The position numbers were made by a program, and so were the translations under genes. The notes below the pieces were generated by a model. The model saw only the letters and a program-made list of their open reading frames with translations. It made no database searches and was not told the DNA's origin. From positions 56,461,301-56,525,300 of the forward strand of contig NC_088776.1 in assembly GCF_954871325.1 (NCBI RefSeq): a stretch of DNA of 64,000 nucleotides, written 5' to 3'. This DNA is from Gordionus sp. m RMFG-2023 (taxonomy: Eukaryota; Nematomorpha; Gordioida; Chordodea; Parachordodidae). This document shows, in pieces, positions 36,501 to 51,500 of the stretch; the stretch's first letter is position 1; the number at the start of each line of letters is the position of its first letter.

Positions 36501-39500
36501 TGTTTACCCATATAAATATATTTATATTAAAATTTCGTGAAAACTTAAAAAGAAAATTAGATGATATGTCACCAGATAAGCTTCAAAGTGTATTTTAGTG
36601 AATCTGACCAGTAGGTTATTACATCTCATTGATTCTCTCATATTTCATCATGGCTTACGAAAATAAAATCAGCTTTAAACATATCTTTGAATAACTTTTT
36701 ACTCATACAATTTAAAAAAAATTATTAATCTAAGATATCGCTTTTTTTTGTATTTGCTTTAATAATTTATATAAAATAATATTATTTTAAATTAAATACA
36801 TATGAATAAAATATTATTTTTTTAAATAATAATGTTCTAAATTAATTGTTGAAAATTTATTTATGATTTTTTAAATTTATTTAGACAAAACTATTAATAA
36901 AATAATGATTTAAAACATTAAAATATAGTTTTAAATAATAATAAAAAAATGATCAGCTTTTTCATAAGGAATTTCTATTTAAGTGATATCACACCTTGAC
37001 TTACCCCTTTCTTCAAAATATTTATTAACATCCCTATTAATTTTATCTATATCACCTGAAAGATATATAGAATCATACAACCTTCAAATAACTCTTATCC
37101 TTCCACCGCTTATTTAGATAATATTGACTCTGACCTTTAACCTCTCTTATTTAATATGACTTCTTAATTAAAATATATTTACGACCTAAAAAATTATTTC
37201 AGATAGAATATTTTTATTTCTATCTTAAGCAATTAATAATCATTCATGTCTTGAGAAATGCATATTGTTTATTTTTCATAATTATTTGAATTATGGATGT
37301 TTAACTATTTTCTTTTATTTAAATAAATAAATCTTTATATTATAATAATATTATCAATCTCCCTTCTAGAAATCGAAGACTTAACGAACAAAACGATAAA
37401 TGGTAAAATATTTTTAATATAGAACAAATAACTACGGTAACCCTTACTTTTAAAAATGACACATTAACGCTATCGTTATTTGCCCCAAAATAAGCGCCCT
37501 ATCGAATTATCCTAAAATAAATAGCGCGCTTATTAGCTAACATATTTAAAAAAATTGTTTAACTAAAAAATTTTATAAATAAATTAATATTTTTTGTTTA
37601 ATTTAAAAATCGACTATCATTTAATAAATAATAATTGATTATAAAAAGAATTCATAAAATTTAAGTATAACAAATACTTTTCTTGTCATTAATATCTAAC
37701 TATCTTTGTACCAAGATAATAGAACTTTAATTAAAATAATAAATGATGGATTATCACTAATCTTTGATTGAATTCTAGCAATTATAGAATAGACAATGAT
37801 ATTTAGAGTTAGTTTATGAGTATATTAATGTGTACTAACTGTCTAGGATAAATTGATGTGGTTTATATAAATATTTATTTTTGGGGTGGCGTTACCTTTG
37901 GAGATTCTATAAATATTAACCCAATTTATTATTATTTTGTTTTTTCAGTTTTTGCTAAACGCTGCATCTACCCGGACAGCTGTTTACTTGAAAACACTTA
38001 ATAAATAAATATAAATAATCAGGAAATAACCCCAATTGGAATACAAACTTTGGTCATAAATATTTAAGTTGTTTTAATGGTACAGGATATTTTAGCATTA
38101 TAAATAGAACATTTTACTTTTCGAAAACAATAATATAATAATATGCATCTGTTATACTTTTTTTGTTAGACCGTTCTATTCACTGACATATAATACTAGC
38201 TAGATAGACCATTAATTTATTTAAATATATATCAAAAATAGCAACAAGCCATTTACAGCGATAAACCTCAAATATATATTAATAAGTTAAAAACTACTTA
38301 AAATAACATTAGATACACTCTAATTTAATATTATATTCTTATAAATCATTTTAATCAAATATATTTGAGATTCTAAATTACACAATCACTCAAATTGATC
38401 ACAACTCGATTTTAAATAAGGGCCTTTGCCCTCCTTGAGGCATTTATACAGCTCTATTTTATCTAGCTGTTTAAGAATACACATTCTGATTCTACTTACC
38501 ATCAGTATTCCTCCCTCTCCATCACAAACCCCACCATACGATAATGTTATTAATGATATGGATAAATTACCACATTATAAAACCATCTTTACAATATAGG
38601 CTTTCATATCATGATCTCATATAATAAACTCATTTGAGAATAGAATATCAAAATTGTACCTATTTGATATTGGAATGGGCAATATAATAACGAATTATTC
38701 CATTTAGAGTTTTAAATTCATTAGTAAATGGAATAAATGTGATGAATGTCAATTACATAAATTTCATCACATTCTATTTATATGATTTTTAATTTGCAGA
38801 GTATTATATACATTTAGCCATAAAACACAATTGTAAATTTTAACAATAATGATATTTACCTTCACCCTCAATCTGGTAAAAATTTCAAATTCATGAGCCT
38901 ACCAGACCTCAGCACATCACCTACCAAATATAACTTCCCACTGTGTAATAAACTTTAAAGTAACCAAATTGGGCTATCGAAATCAGAAAATCAAGTGTCC
39001 TAAATCTGGGCTACCTATCTTATCACCAGCCATTCCTCAAACCCTTCCTTTTTCAGTCCTTGCCCTCACAACTAAAAACCCATAGTCACTATTCCCACCT
39101 CATTGGCAGATGTGCTTACTAGCCCAACAGTCCCTATCTCCACTGGCACAAATGTTTTCAAGTTTTACCCAGACGACTCTACAGATGTATAAATAATTTC
39201 AGTGACACCAAAATCATTTGTAATTTCTCGAATACGTAAGGGAGCAAGACTTCAAGTTTCGAGACATTTGTGGAAAGGTCACGTGTAATAACTACATTCC
39301 ACGTTTTAGCCATTTTATTGTAATATAAGTATAAACAATTAAATAATTAATAAAAAAAATATTTGCTATTCGTCCAATTTTAGATTCTTTATATATAAAA
39401 ATTAAGCCCACCATGTCTTTTTCAAATGTGGTATGCCCATTTATCATCTCATATTATGGCATGTGCAATTATTAATTAAGTATTTTTAATTTTTTTGGTT

Positions 39501-42500
39501 AATATTTTTTTGATTGAAAAAATGATTATATGACAAGAAATCTCAGATAACCACCTAATTTGCCAAACATCAACCAAAATTTAATAAAACATAATAATAG
39601 GATTCCTCACTTATTATTTAATTTAATAAGTATGGAATCACGAGGTCGAGTCCGATATCATAAACCAGAAATCATTTGGTTATGGATGGGTTTAGAAAAA
39701 CAATAAAAGAATTAAATTAAAATTTTTTTTTTTTAGAAAAATACCCCCACTCAAATTTTAGAAGCAGTTGCTTCCGACCCCCATCGTTGTAGGAGTCACT
39801 GCAGCTATCTACCCCTTACCCATTACATTTCCACATCCTTTAAGGGTGATGACAGGGATAAAATAAATACATGAAAATGAACTGATCAAGGTCATGCTGG
39901 TATTTATAAAATTAGATAGCCTGAATGTTATCATATTCCTGGGATCTGACAATAAGCTGGCTCCCTATGATGAAGCAACTTATTAAGCTCTTCTCCTCAC
40001 CACTTACACAATCTTAAAGACGAAATACGTCTAGCTCTGGAGCTCCTTTAATTGCAGCCTCTTATACCACAACCGACGTTAGAAAGGCTATTCTAGGCTT
40101 CAAACGCGATTCCTCAGGTTTGATGGGTTTTGCCCAATATTCGCTACAGGATCTAAGCATAACTTACATCACACAACAATGCGACGTTTATGGAAAAAAA
40201 TATCCACTCATCAACAATATGCCTACTGGAGGCATACTACCCGCCATTGTTCCTCTCCTATACGGAGCTTAACTCTTTGCTCTCCATAAACCTAATAAAG
40301 ATATACTCCCTACTAAGCAGAATATTGTTCACAATATCCAATCACCCGTGCCCGAATTAATTAGGGGTCAACGTAAAAGATGGATGTGAGGTACCCCTTC
40401 ACATGACCCGGATGTATTTACAAACAGACCTCAAAGACAATATCCTAGTTAAAATAGACTTTTCGAACGCCTTTAACACTCTAAGGCCTAGAGTGTTTTT
40501 AAATCCTATCCTTACCCTCTACCCTGATTTCTCACAATTTATCTTCGATTGTTATGCTAGTCCCTCGCACCTATAATTTGAAGATAGATTGATTTCTTCG
40601 AGCGATGGTAATACCACAAGGTGACCCTCTAGGTTACTTTTTGTTCTGTCTAAGCATTAACAGCCTGATACGAGGCATAAATGACCAATGCAAGCTAAAT
40701 CCTCATAAGTAGCATATCGACGATGGTATACTAGGCAGCCCACCGGATAAAGTTATTATTGCCGTTGGACAGTTGAGTGCAGTCAAGAAAATTTTTATTC
40801 AAAATAAAAATGAAAAATAACATATTCTCTCCCAAAACGACCTTTTTTATATCTTATAATCAATAATTAAAAAAATAATTCTCTAAAATAAAAATAACAC
40901 GACTTATCCTGAGTCTTACGATTAGATTAATGCGCTGGAATAAAACAAAATATAATGAATTTATACAAAAAAATATATATCAAAATAATAATAAAAAAAC
41001 ATCAATGACATCCTCCCCCCCTTACAAACAAACTGTCCCTGCTGTTGACTGCTACATTTTTTCTTGCTATAGTTTTACCTAGTAGTTCTTTTCAAGTGGA
41101 CCACTTGTTCTTATTTTTATCCGAAATATTTTCATAATCCTTTTTCTTTCTTCTATAAGTCAACAGGACAAATCAAAAAATCTTATCTTAAACCCTATCA
41201 TTATCTTGAGACATTTTATTATATTACATTCCTCAAAAATCTCAAAATAGTCAAGGGCACCCAGAAAAAAACAATATTATTTTTTAATACTTTTTTCACA
41301 CTTTTAATATAAAAACGTTGGTTAACAAAATTCAACTATAAAACAACTATTCCCTTCCCAATCTCATCACTCCTCTCTCATAAATCACTATCTTATTCAT
41401 CTCACATATTTTACTCACTTTTTAAAAAAAGAATAATTTACAAAATAAAAAACAAACAACTTTTATATAAAATAGATAAAATATAAACTTTCATTCTTTC
41501 CAAAATCTGATCCACATTCTAATTCATTTGTCTACCTTTTCCTTTTCAACTTAAAAAAAGGTAATCTCAATTACTTTATATAATATATATCAATCAAGCT
41601 TACCTTTAATCATTCATATTTTATTTATTTATCCTTCTTTTTACAAAAACTTAAAAAAACTAAAAAGACGCCTCCTACTTCCTCCTGTTTTTATGACATA
41701 TAAACCCTTAAAATTTTGCTCACCTTCCCCACTACATTTACAAACAAAAATATTTCGTCACATGTTTTTTAATGCACAATTTTATATTCTTTTTACTCAA
41801 GTCTTAAATTCTCATTAGCTTTTAGAAAATAAACAAATTCCTCAAATAAACATAAGGGATATAAATATAATATATTTATGAATAAGATACATAGGCTTTA
41901 ATTGATTTACGAAAATATGTATTTTCATAAAAATTAACTTCGATAATCAGGACAATATACTCGTTTAGACACCATAGGTCATTTTTTAAAATATTTATTA
42001 AAGCCATATTGTTGAGACATATATTGAAGTATATAAAATTTAATTTAAAAGGGTATATATATTCATATAAAAATTAATAATTATGAAAAGATAAGTATTA
42101 GATGCCATATTTTTTCTTCATCCCTTCTGGAGAAGGGGAACTCGTTGATTTTTCAATGATCTGTTTTTAAAAAAAACGTAGCCATGTCCTCCACCTCCGG
42201 ACCTCAACTGGCCGGGCTTCACTCCCTTTCTCATCTGGTCAACATTCCAGATTCATATTCTCCCATTCGCGAACCTTATACGGCACTTCCTATTTCTTTA
42301 AACTTCCAATGGGCCATCTTTTAAAATTCTTGACTTCACCCTCCATAGCCATTTCCATCTCTTCTCTCACCGTCACACCTTTGCCCTAAACCTCTTCACC
42401 TTTTCCACATGTTGAGATAATGTCCGGCAAATAGTTCTCTTGCCCCCTTCGATATTTCAACGTATTAAAACTTGCTACCAATTACAATCACCTCTGTAAC

Positions 42501-45500
42501 CTCGGAGACATCAACTATTTATCCTTTTTAAACAAATGTATCAATGGCTTATGATCTGTATACACCACAAACTGCTGCCCAATCAAATATTCTCTAATGG
42601 TCAACCTAAAAATTACCGCCAATGTCTCCTTCTTACTTAACGAATACTTCGTCTCTGTATCGCGTAATACTTTTGAAAAAAACAGAACTAGTCTCTATTC
42701 CATCTATATCATGTAATAATCCCCCCGTACTCCTTTACTAACCTCCTACTTTCAACAACTTGTAACGTCGCTGTTCGACAAAATTCTCAATAAACAGATG
42801 ATAGTAATTTACTATCTTTACAAGGATTGCACACTTTACACCGTGGCTTCATTATATTTTTAATTTCAATCATATTCTTATCTACTGGCTGCACTTTCAC
42901 TTCATTATTCTGATGTCATAATTACACAACATTCATTACTCTCAGTACACTTTTCTCTCTATTCGCTTGTGATCCTTTCTCTCGGATTCTCTGAAATACC
43001 TCTTCCAACATTCGATTCTGCTGATCCTACGTGACCTCTGTTACCAACACATCATCCATATAATAAAACACTCCTTAGGTGTCGAAATGTGACCACTGTG
43101 GCAACATTCAAAACATTTAATATCCCGACAGTAAGTTGCTATGTGTACACCACATTTAAAATACCCAATATTTCTATTCTTCAGATCTTCCGTCCTAAAC
43201 GACCGTGTCAATTATCTATGACCTCTATATATTCCCATTCTTCTATCTCTACTTCCTTATCCTCTCCTATTTCAAATCCTCATTACTTGCCTATCCTTAC
43301 AACATCTTCTGCATACGCAAACACGTAACCCTTCCAACCCTATCCTCCTCCCCGTTGTGTCTTTCAATCAGCAACATCTGCCCCCGTATTTTAATACTCT
43401 TATTTCGGCGCTCTCTCCTGCCGAAATATAAACCCCACCCAATAAGCAATTGCCGCTCCTAGTATATTATACTGTACTTCCACATATTTAGTTAATAAAA
43501 CCCTTCATTTAAATAAAGGCCGCATTCAAAGTGGGATCCGATCCGACACGATTTAAATGATCGATTTATAAAATCTGTTTATGAGATCAAATATTAAATT
43601 TATCTTTAATTCTATACATCATAATAACCTAAGAAATATTGGTTTTAATAAAGAAAAATTGGTTCTCATGTATCGATCAGTTGTCAAGTGTCGGATCAGA
43701 TCCCACTTTGAATGCGGCCTAAATAATTAAAATGATTGGAAAAATTTTTTGTTGTATTTTATCTCTAAATTAATTAATCTATAACAAATATTCTAACAAA
43801 AATGAAATATAACTCAATTTACTACTTATAAAAATAATAATCAACTCTAAAATTATTTTAACTATATGTAACGTTCTAAAATTAAAACCAAAACAACACA
43901 ACAGTACATCCAACCTAACTATGCTTATTTCAACTCTTAAATAAACCCACATAATTCCACTGTGCCTTTAACAACTATTTTACACCGCAAAATATCCCTG
44001 GGCCTTTAACAATAAAACCACAGTACTTCACCGTATTTCCGCAAAAAAATACTCCACAGGACCCCTATGTCTTTTACAAATATACAGTTTAATATTACAG
44101 TTAACTCACTATGCCCTTAACAAACGTTAAGTTTTTTTTACTTAAATAAATATAAATATAAAAATAAAATTTTTACCTTATGGTTACGGCAGCAATTATT
44201 GCCGTTGGGCAGTTGAGAATCAATCCGATAGGGTCAAGAAGAATTTTTATTATTTTCAAAATAAAAAAGAAAAGTAACATATTCTGCTCCAAATCGGCCT
44301 TTTTAAAAGCTTATAATCAATAAATAAAAATATAATTGTCTAAAATAAAAATAACACGACTCATCTTGATTCCTACAATCTAAGGTCAAACAAATCGCCG
44401 ATGTTAATAAACCAGACTATTGCGCGTGATAAAAATAAAATATTATGAAGTTTCACAAAAAAAATATATATCAAAATAATATTTAAAAAAAACATCAAAC
44501 ATGACAGTTATGAAGGCAATCAACATAATAAAATCCAGGAGTAGTTTGGGAGAGCGAATTAATCACAAGAGCGAATATTCTCATCTTAAGATCATTGACC
44601 TTAACCACGATCCTATGTTCAATCATACACCATTAAATTCTTTGACATATCTCGGATCTCCAGTAGGTAATGAAAAGTCTTAAGTTCTTTGCCGATATTC
44701 CACCCTCATGCGCGATACACTATCTCGCCTCTCAGCCTACTAAGATTTCTTTATATTGAATAACTACCTTCTAATATGGAGAATTTTATATACACTCTGA
44801 TAGTGGCTAATCTTTTAATACAATGTTAACTTCGCTGCACATGAGCTCGAGATTAAGCACCCCATAGAAGTTGTACTTAATCTTAAATTTGGTGACTTAG
44901 CTTGGTTACAGGCTACTTTGCCAACCAAATCCGGTGGCATTAGCATAAGGTCACTCTTCCTACTTTCCGTTAGTGTGTTCATATCCTCTCGCCTCTCTTG
45001 CGAGATACACACACTCACAAAACATTCTTACCCCTTGCTTCTGCAGGCAATTGATCTATAGACTAGAGATCTACAAACGGGCCGGGCCTAATATTTTTAA
45101 AATTTTGGGCTGGGTCGGGTCGGACCTTGGAAATTTTATTAAATATATCTAAATTTATCAATTTTATGTAAAATAAAAATTTTTGATTTAATTTATTGAA
45201 ACTAAACGCTATATATCATATGTCTTTTATTTTAAGTAATTATAAAAATTAATTTCTATATTTAAATAAATTCAGGCCTGGCTAGGCCGGGTCGGTAAAT
45301 TTAAAAAAAATAAATTTGGTGTTCGTGCCGGGCCGGCAAAACTTTTTAAAAAAATTTCAGGCCGGGCCGGGCTTGAAAAATTAGGTCCGATGGATATCAC
45401 TACTATAGACGTCTCTCTCATTAATCAATCCTTCCTCATCGGCACTACAGAAGGACTAGGATAGCCTCTAGTTGGCAACTCCGTTGCATACCTTAAATCG

Positions 45501-48500
45501 AGAAGTCAACCCCAGGACCCTTCTCTGCTCTTCTCCATTTCCGAAGACAGCGGGTACGAATATCTCGAGATTTTTCAATCACAAACTTTGACCAGCTCCT
45601 AAGCAGTGAATACCTTCGTCACATCATCAGTCTTAGACTTAATTGTGATATGTCATACCCTATCACTATATATTCTGTCAAACATCGATCAACTCTAAAG
45701 GCAGTTATTATTCTTTGCACAGCAAACACGATAGGTGTGAATCAGATTCATTTGATTTTATACTAAGTTTTCATATTTTTTATAATATCAGACAAATACA
45801 AAAATATTATATATATTACCAAAATTAAATTCATTATAGATCATAATTTTATCTTTATTCATAGTTTAATTTCATGAAATATCCAATATATTAATATTGC
45901 TCAAACACATTTACAAAATTGTTAATAATTACCATGACATTTTCCAATTATTTTCCCTAATTATTTCATAAAACATCCAATAGATTCATATTACATGTTC
46001 TTTCTCTCGCCGTCGACAATTTAATAAATAAGATAATTTCATATCATATAGTAAAATTCAAACAGCATTCATTTATTTATACAACCATGATCATTCATAA
46101 AGCATGATATAAAATATCATTTATATAATATAATATTAGTTTAAATTTAATTAATATAAATAAAATATTATTTTTTTAAATAACAATATAATGTTCTAAT
46201 TAATTCTTTTGTATCATGGATGTTTAATTGTTATATTCTCTTTTTATTTTTATAATTATAATCTTTATATTTTATTAATATTATCAATCTCCCTTTTAGA
46301 AATCGAAGACCATATGAACAAAGAGAATAAAGGTAAAATATTTTTAATATTGAACAAAAACTAGTGTTGCTAACCCCTAATTTTAATAATGACAATCTAA
46401 CATTATCGTTATTTGCCCCAAAATATTTTTTTAAATAAATATTTTTATAATAGAATTAATACAATTTATCGACCAAATCTATTTATTGCAAACAATCATA
46501 CACATTGTTTTCCAAATAAAACTTTCTGCTATCATTTCAGCAAGCTCATAATGCCACAATAATTAATTCATTGTAAATAATGGAGGTTATAATTGAATTT
46601 ATTAACTAAAAAATAAATTTTTTATATTCACAAAATATCGATAGTTGGTAGTAGAGATAGATTAATTTCAGTTATCCTTTATAAATTCTCTGAAAAGAGT
46701 ATCAATAAATTTAAAAGGTAAAAATAATAATAGGAAGACACCGCCGTCGGAGGCGGCATAATTTTTTTAGGGGGGTAGGCAAAGGTTTTTGAAGGGAGTT
46801 TGCATCCAGTGAAATCCTGTCATGTAGACGCTGACTACTTCCCATTCTAATATATAAAATACATATTTATAAAAAAATGGTATAATCTTTAAATGTATAT
46901 TATATACTTTCTTTGTTTATTATTATAATTTTATTTTGATAATATTGATATTAATATAATTTTTAAAAAAAATGATAAAACACTAAAATATTAAAACAAC
47001 TATATAAAAATATGTAAAATATATTAAATTACTAAATAAAAATATATATTAATAGTATCGAAGGTTCTAAGAAGTGCTTAATTTAATAATGAAAATGTAC
47101 CTAAAGAGCAAGTATAATTGTTTAAAAATTTCCAATTGTAGTTTTTGTTTATGAAATAAGGATTAGCGATTTTCGTTTGTTATGCTAAAAAATTTTCATA
47201 ATAAAGTTTTAAAAAAAATATATGTAGACTGTGAAAAATTGCCATTAATTGAAATGTCTATTGGCTAAAATATAAAGTTTAATTTTAAATATTTATTAAT
47301 TTTATTATTATCCCCACAAGTAAGAGGGTTTGTATTAATTGATGAAGGAAAGGATGAGCAGGTTGCATCCCAAATAAGGGATTTTCCATTGGACCAGGGG
47401 GTACAGGTTAAACCATCGGGTCTCAGGCCGTATTGTAATGAGAGGTTGGTAGGTTGAAGGATGTTGGCTATTTTACCTTATTAAAAGCGTTATGTATAAT
47501 TTTATTAATTGCTTTATGCCGGAGATGGCATCCTTGACTGCGGGTGCAGTTTAGACCGTTCTGGCGTTAGGTTGAACGGGTAGGCTGCACTGGTGGCAAG
47601 AGCATGAATGTGTAAGCCAGCATTCAAGTCTAAAGCCTATAGTAACTCTCAATTGGTCATTGGTTAACAGATTGTCTAAGGTTTGGCTTGGAAGTGCTTC
47701 GAGCCATTCATGCCTGCCGTATTTATCGTTGTTTTGTAATAGTTGTATATCGCTGATTTCGGTAGAGTTAAGACTATTTTGTAATTTTTTTATTAAGGGT
47801 TCGATGATAGATTTTTTAGAGATTTCGGTAGGAAATGTATAACCGTATGGGGTTAGGAGATTCCATCTTTCTATTGCTGCTGAATGAAGATCATCATGGG
47901 AAGTTATGAATGATGAGATCGCAGAATTTAGCGATAGGAGATTTGATATAAATAGAGAAAGAGAAAGTAGTTCTAAGAAGATCAAATCGATACCATCTAG
48001 TTTAGCGGGTAATTGGGCTAAGTGCCAATTAAAGTCTGATAATGAAAAGTTGAGGATCCAATCTATAAAGGTCTTTAAGCGAATATTGTGTTGAATGAAA
48101 AATTTTGAGGAGGTGAATGAGGAGGATGAGTGGAAGAGAAATGAGATTTTGGGAAGATATAAACACTTTTTTAAGTAAAAAAGCTGGTGCGATGAAATTT
48201 GGTTGCTGAACTTTCCAAGTTTTGCATCTCAGAAAAAGTTTTATCGATAATTTTTTCGGGTATATTATTATTAAGTAATGGGGAGCCCAATAGTTGGATA
48301 TCTTCTTTTTCGATAATAGTGTATTCTTTAAATAAATCTAAGGGAATATCGGGGTTGTGGAAGCAAATTTCAGTTGTAGTTTTATTTAATTCTAAACCTA
48401 TTTTAGAGTATTCTCTTTCAAGGTAGTTACGGGCTTTGGTTATTTGATGTGGATTACCGCAAAGGGTGCCATCATCGGTACCATAGGTTTAGGTCGAGAT

Positions 48501-51500
48501 CAAAATCAAATTTAAGATCATTCATCATATTATGGATAGCTAAGCAGAAAAGAATAGGGCCGAGGGAGTCGCCCTGTTATTCTCCCTCTTCAGAGTATAT
48601 AACGCTATTAAAGATGAGAGTCTATGAAGCGCGAGTATTGGGGGAAATTATCGAAAAAAGATTCGAGTGCCAAGGAACGTGAATATTGAAAGCATTCTTA
48701 AAATCGATTTTACATAAAACGGAGTTTATTGGTGGATGTTGAAGGTAGATTCATAGGCAATGAGAGCCTATATCTATTAGAAACAATTAATAACTTTGTT
48801 AAATCATGCGGATTCTTTAAATATGTACCCTATTTTTTATTTACTATTAGTATAAATTAAAGATATACAAAATTAATTTTTAAATTATTATCAATTTTTA
48901 GATCTAAAGCAAATTTTAAATAAATATTATTACTTTTAATGGTACATTTTTTTTATAAAATAATTACATTAATTTTATTTTCATTAAGATTTTTAATTTT
49001 ATAAAATTTTATTCAGATTTTTATTATTACCTATATCGTATATTATACGAATATGAAATTTAAAAAAATGGTTCTCATCAAGTTAATATTTATTTCTTAA
49101 TTTTGTCTATTACTTCTATTTATAAGTATAATCAATTTATTATTACCAAATAAACTGAAAAAAATGAAATATTATCAACAATTGAAATAACACATTATTT
49201 TAATCTCAAATTACAATAATTTTGTTTCCTTAATTGATTAAGAGAAATTTGTTTCAGTTAAATAAGGGAAATATGTTATTTCAAATGTTTAAACTTAAAA
49301 AAAAGACTTGAAAACTCTCTCATCATTTTTGGATTAGCTTTGTAAAAATTTTATAGTTTGTTAAACCTTAAAACAATATAGAATACATGAAATAAATATT
49401 AAATTGAATATTTAAAAAATAATAGGTTAATTCTTATTTTTTAATATTTAATCAATATTTTTACAAAACTGTTCATTTTCTAATAATTCCCATTTATATT
49501 AATCTGTCATAATCAATAGAACTTATAATTAGTTATGAAAATCTCATTATTTATGCAAGGTTTATTGAATAAAATCTAGCGATGATACTTTTTAATTATA
49601 ATAACAATTAGTTTAGTGGAAATTATTGTGCATTATATTAACCTACTCACTTATAATAAACATTTCGAATTAAAAAAATATGATCATAAACTTAGTAAAT
49701 ATTTATTCTTTATATTTTATTTTACTAAAATTAGCTTCTGAATTACAAAATAGCTCTGAAACAAGTATTATTAGCTCTAGTTTTTTTAATTAATCAAATA
49801 TAAAAATATGCGTTTTTTTCATATCTACAATTATATCCCTACCGTCATAAAAGAGGGATAAAACATAATTCAAAACTAAATTTTATCTCTCTAATTTATG
49901 CGAAGTTAATGGAATAAAATCTAACGATGATAGTTTTTATGTTAATTAGTAAAGTATAAAACAATTTATTAAATGTGGATATATTTATGCATTACATTAT
50001 CTAATACACATTATAAGCAATCAATCCATAAGCAAATCATATTGATTTGAATCTCTTTATTTTTCTAATTTAATTCAATATATTTTGTTTTTTTCTTAAT
50101 CCTAATTTGCACGATATTTATAATAATACTATCAAATAAAATTAATTTAAAAAATAAAATTGTCTTTATTTAATAACATATTAGATTAAGTATTGCCTAT
50201 TATCTTAAAAAATTTTTAAATATTAAGCTAAAATATTTTGAGAGATAAAAAACTTTATCAATTTGAAATTCAACCTATATAGGTTTATAAATAAAATTTA
50301 TAACCCTTGTTGAATAATCTTTAAAGCAAGAAATATAGTAGAATAACTTTCCTAACCCTATAATGTTCTAAATAATTTTTATTTAAAATTTTAAAGTAAT
50401 TTTTGATAAAATCTATCAGTAAAATAATATTTTATAAACTTAAAAATTTCATGAGGATTTTTTTACAACTAATATCACGTCTTGATTTAACACTCGCCTC
50501 AAAATATTTAAACTGCTAACACTCTTATGAATTTTATATATATCACTTGAAAGATATATAGAAACTAATAGTTCCTTCATTCATCAGCTTATTTAGATAT
50601 TGACCTTGATCTTTATCTTCTCTTATATCATACTTCTTATTAAAAATATAATATCGACATAAAAAAATTCTTTTAGATAATTTTTTTTGTATTTTATCAA
50701 AATTAATATTATTTATCATTGATATTCTGGGAAATGTCATATTGTTTATTTTTTGAAATTCATTCGCTTTTAAATCTTGTATTTTTAACTATTTTTATTT
50801 AAACAAATATGATCCTTATATTTTATTAATATTATCAATCTTCCTTTTAGATATTGTAAAGGTTATATACTCAAAAAGAGAAGGCAAAATTTTTCAAATA
50901 TAGCACAAATAACCAGTGTTTCTAACCCCCACTATTAAAAATAACACGTTAAATCTATCATTATCAGCCGCAAAAGAAGCGCCCTACCTAATATTTCAAA
51001 AATAAATAGCTCTCTTATTAGCTTCCATTTTTAAAAAAGCTGATTGATTATAAAAGGAATTTATAAAATTTAAAAATTCATATTAATGATCATCTATGTT
51101 TTGAGAAATGCCATATTGTTTATTTTTTTTGTTTTTGAATTGGATGTTTAAATATTTTCTATATATTTAAATAAATATAATAAAACTTTAATTATAATAA
51201 TAAATGATATATTATCAATTAAGGTATTATTGAACTCTAGCAAATATAAAGTTGACAATTACTTATGCAGTCAAATTTTGAAAAAAAATATGCTAGGATT
51301 AATGAATGTTTGAATAAAATACTACTTCAGGGTGAGGTCACTTTTGAGGATTTTTAAAATATTTACCAATTTTTAATAACATTTATTTAACATGTTTTAT
51401 CGATTTATGTTAAAATACGCGATAGGTGCTAAGACAGATTTTTAAACCTTCAGAGCATATAATAAATAAATTATAATGATAATGAAAAATCTCCAATTGG

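Larger units (their letters stand above)
34365..38270 (+). repeat. Tandem ~1.65-kb unit, block B
   Basis: Three units, measured at 'acgctatcgttattt': spacings of about 1.21 kb (deleted unit) and 1.665 kb (full unit). Each carries one micro-exon. The block breaks off near 38,270 within the unit. Confidence 0.9.
40758..44506 (-). mobile_element. Ty3/gypsy LTR retrotransposon inserted in the LINE
   Basis: Two diverged LTRs (40,758-41,010 and 44,197-44,506) flank about 3.2 kb. The target duplication GTTAT is exact (40,753-40,757 and 44,507-44,511). On the minus strand the LTR starts TGTCAT. A polypurine tract precedes the 3' LTR. RT and RNase H motifs are readable in broken frames near 43,060 and 42,550. 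The internal region is short for the family (usually 4-6 kb), and no gag, protease or integrase was recognised. The LTRs differ by many substitutions and small indels, so the insertion is old. Confidence 0.85.
39830..45740 (+). pseudogene. Non-LTR retrotransposon with YLDDG-type RT, split by insertions
   Basis: Broken frames give RT motif A 'LVKIDFSNAFNTLRP' (about 40,450-40,500) and the catalytic region 'DDGILGSPPDK' just before 40,757. After the gypsy insertion it continues as 'VMKAINIIKSRSSLGERI' and 'SLTYLGSPVGNEKS' (44,507-44,683). Further on come 'TKSGGISIRSLFLLSVSVF' (about 44,925-44,985) and a C-terminal tail to about 45,740, interrupted again by the MITE at 45,064. Removing the gypsy and one copy of its target duplication restores one continuous frame across the catalytic box. 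The element is dead, with several stops. A second, minus-strand copy of the same clade lies at 47,310-48,750. Confidence 0.8.

Noticed and set aside
43089-43462. Two overlapping plus-strand ORFs
   Set aside because: Shadows of the gypsy polyprotein relic, which reads on the minus strand.
47660-48682. Four plus-strand ORFs
   Set aside because: Antisense shadows of the minus-strand LINE, which has RT and C-terminal motifs.
49052-49100. Signal-like reading MKFKKMVLIKLIFIS as an alternative first exon
   Set aside because: It ends in a stop with no donor site and no phase-1 link to the micro-exons.
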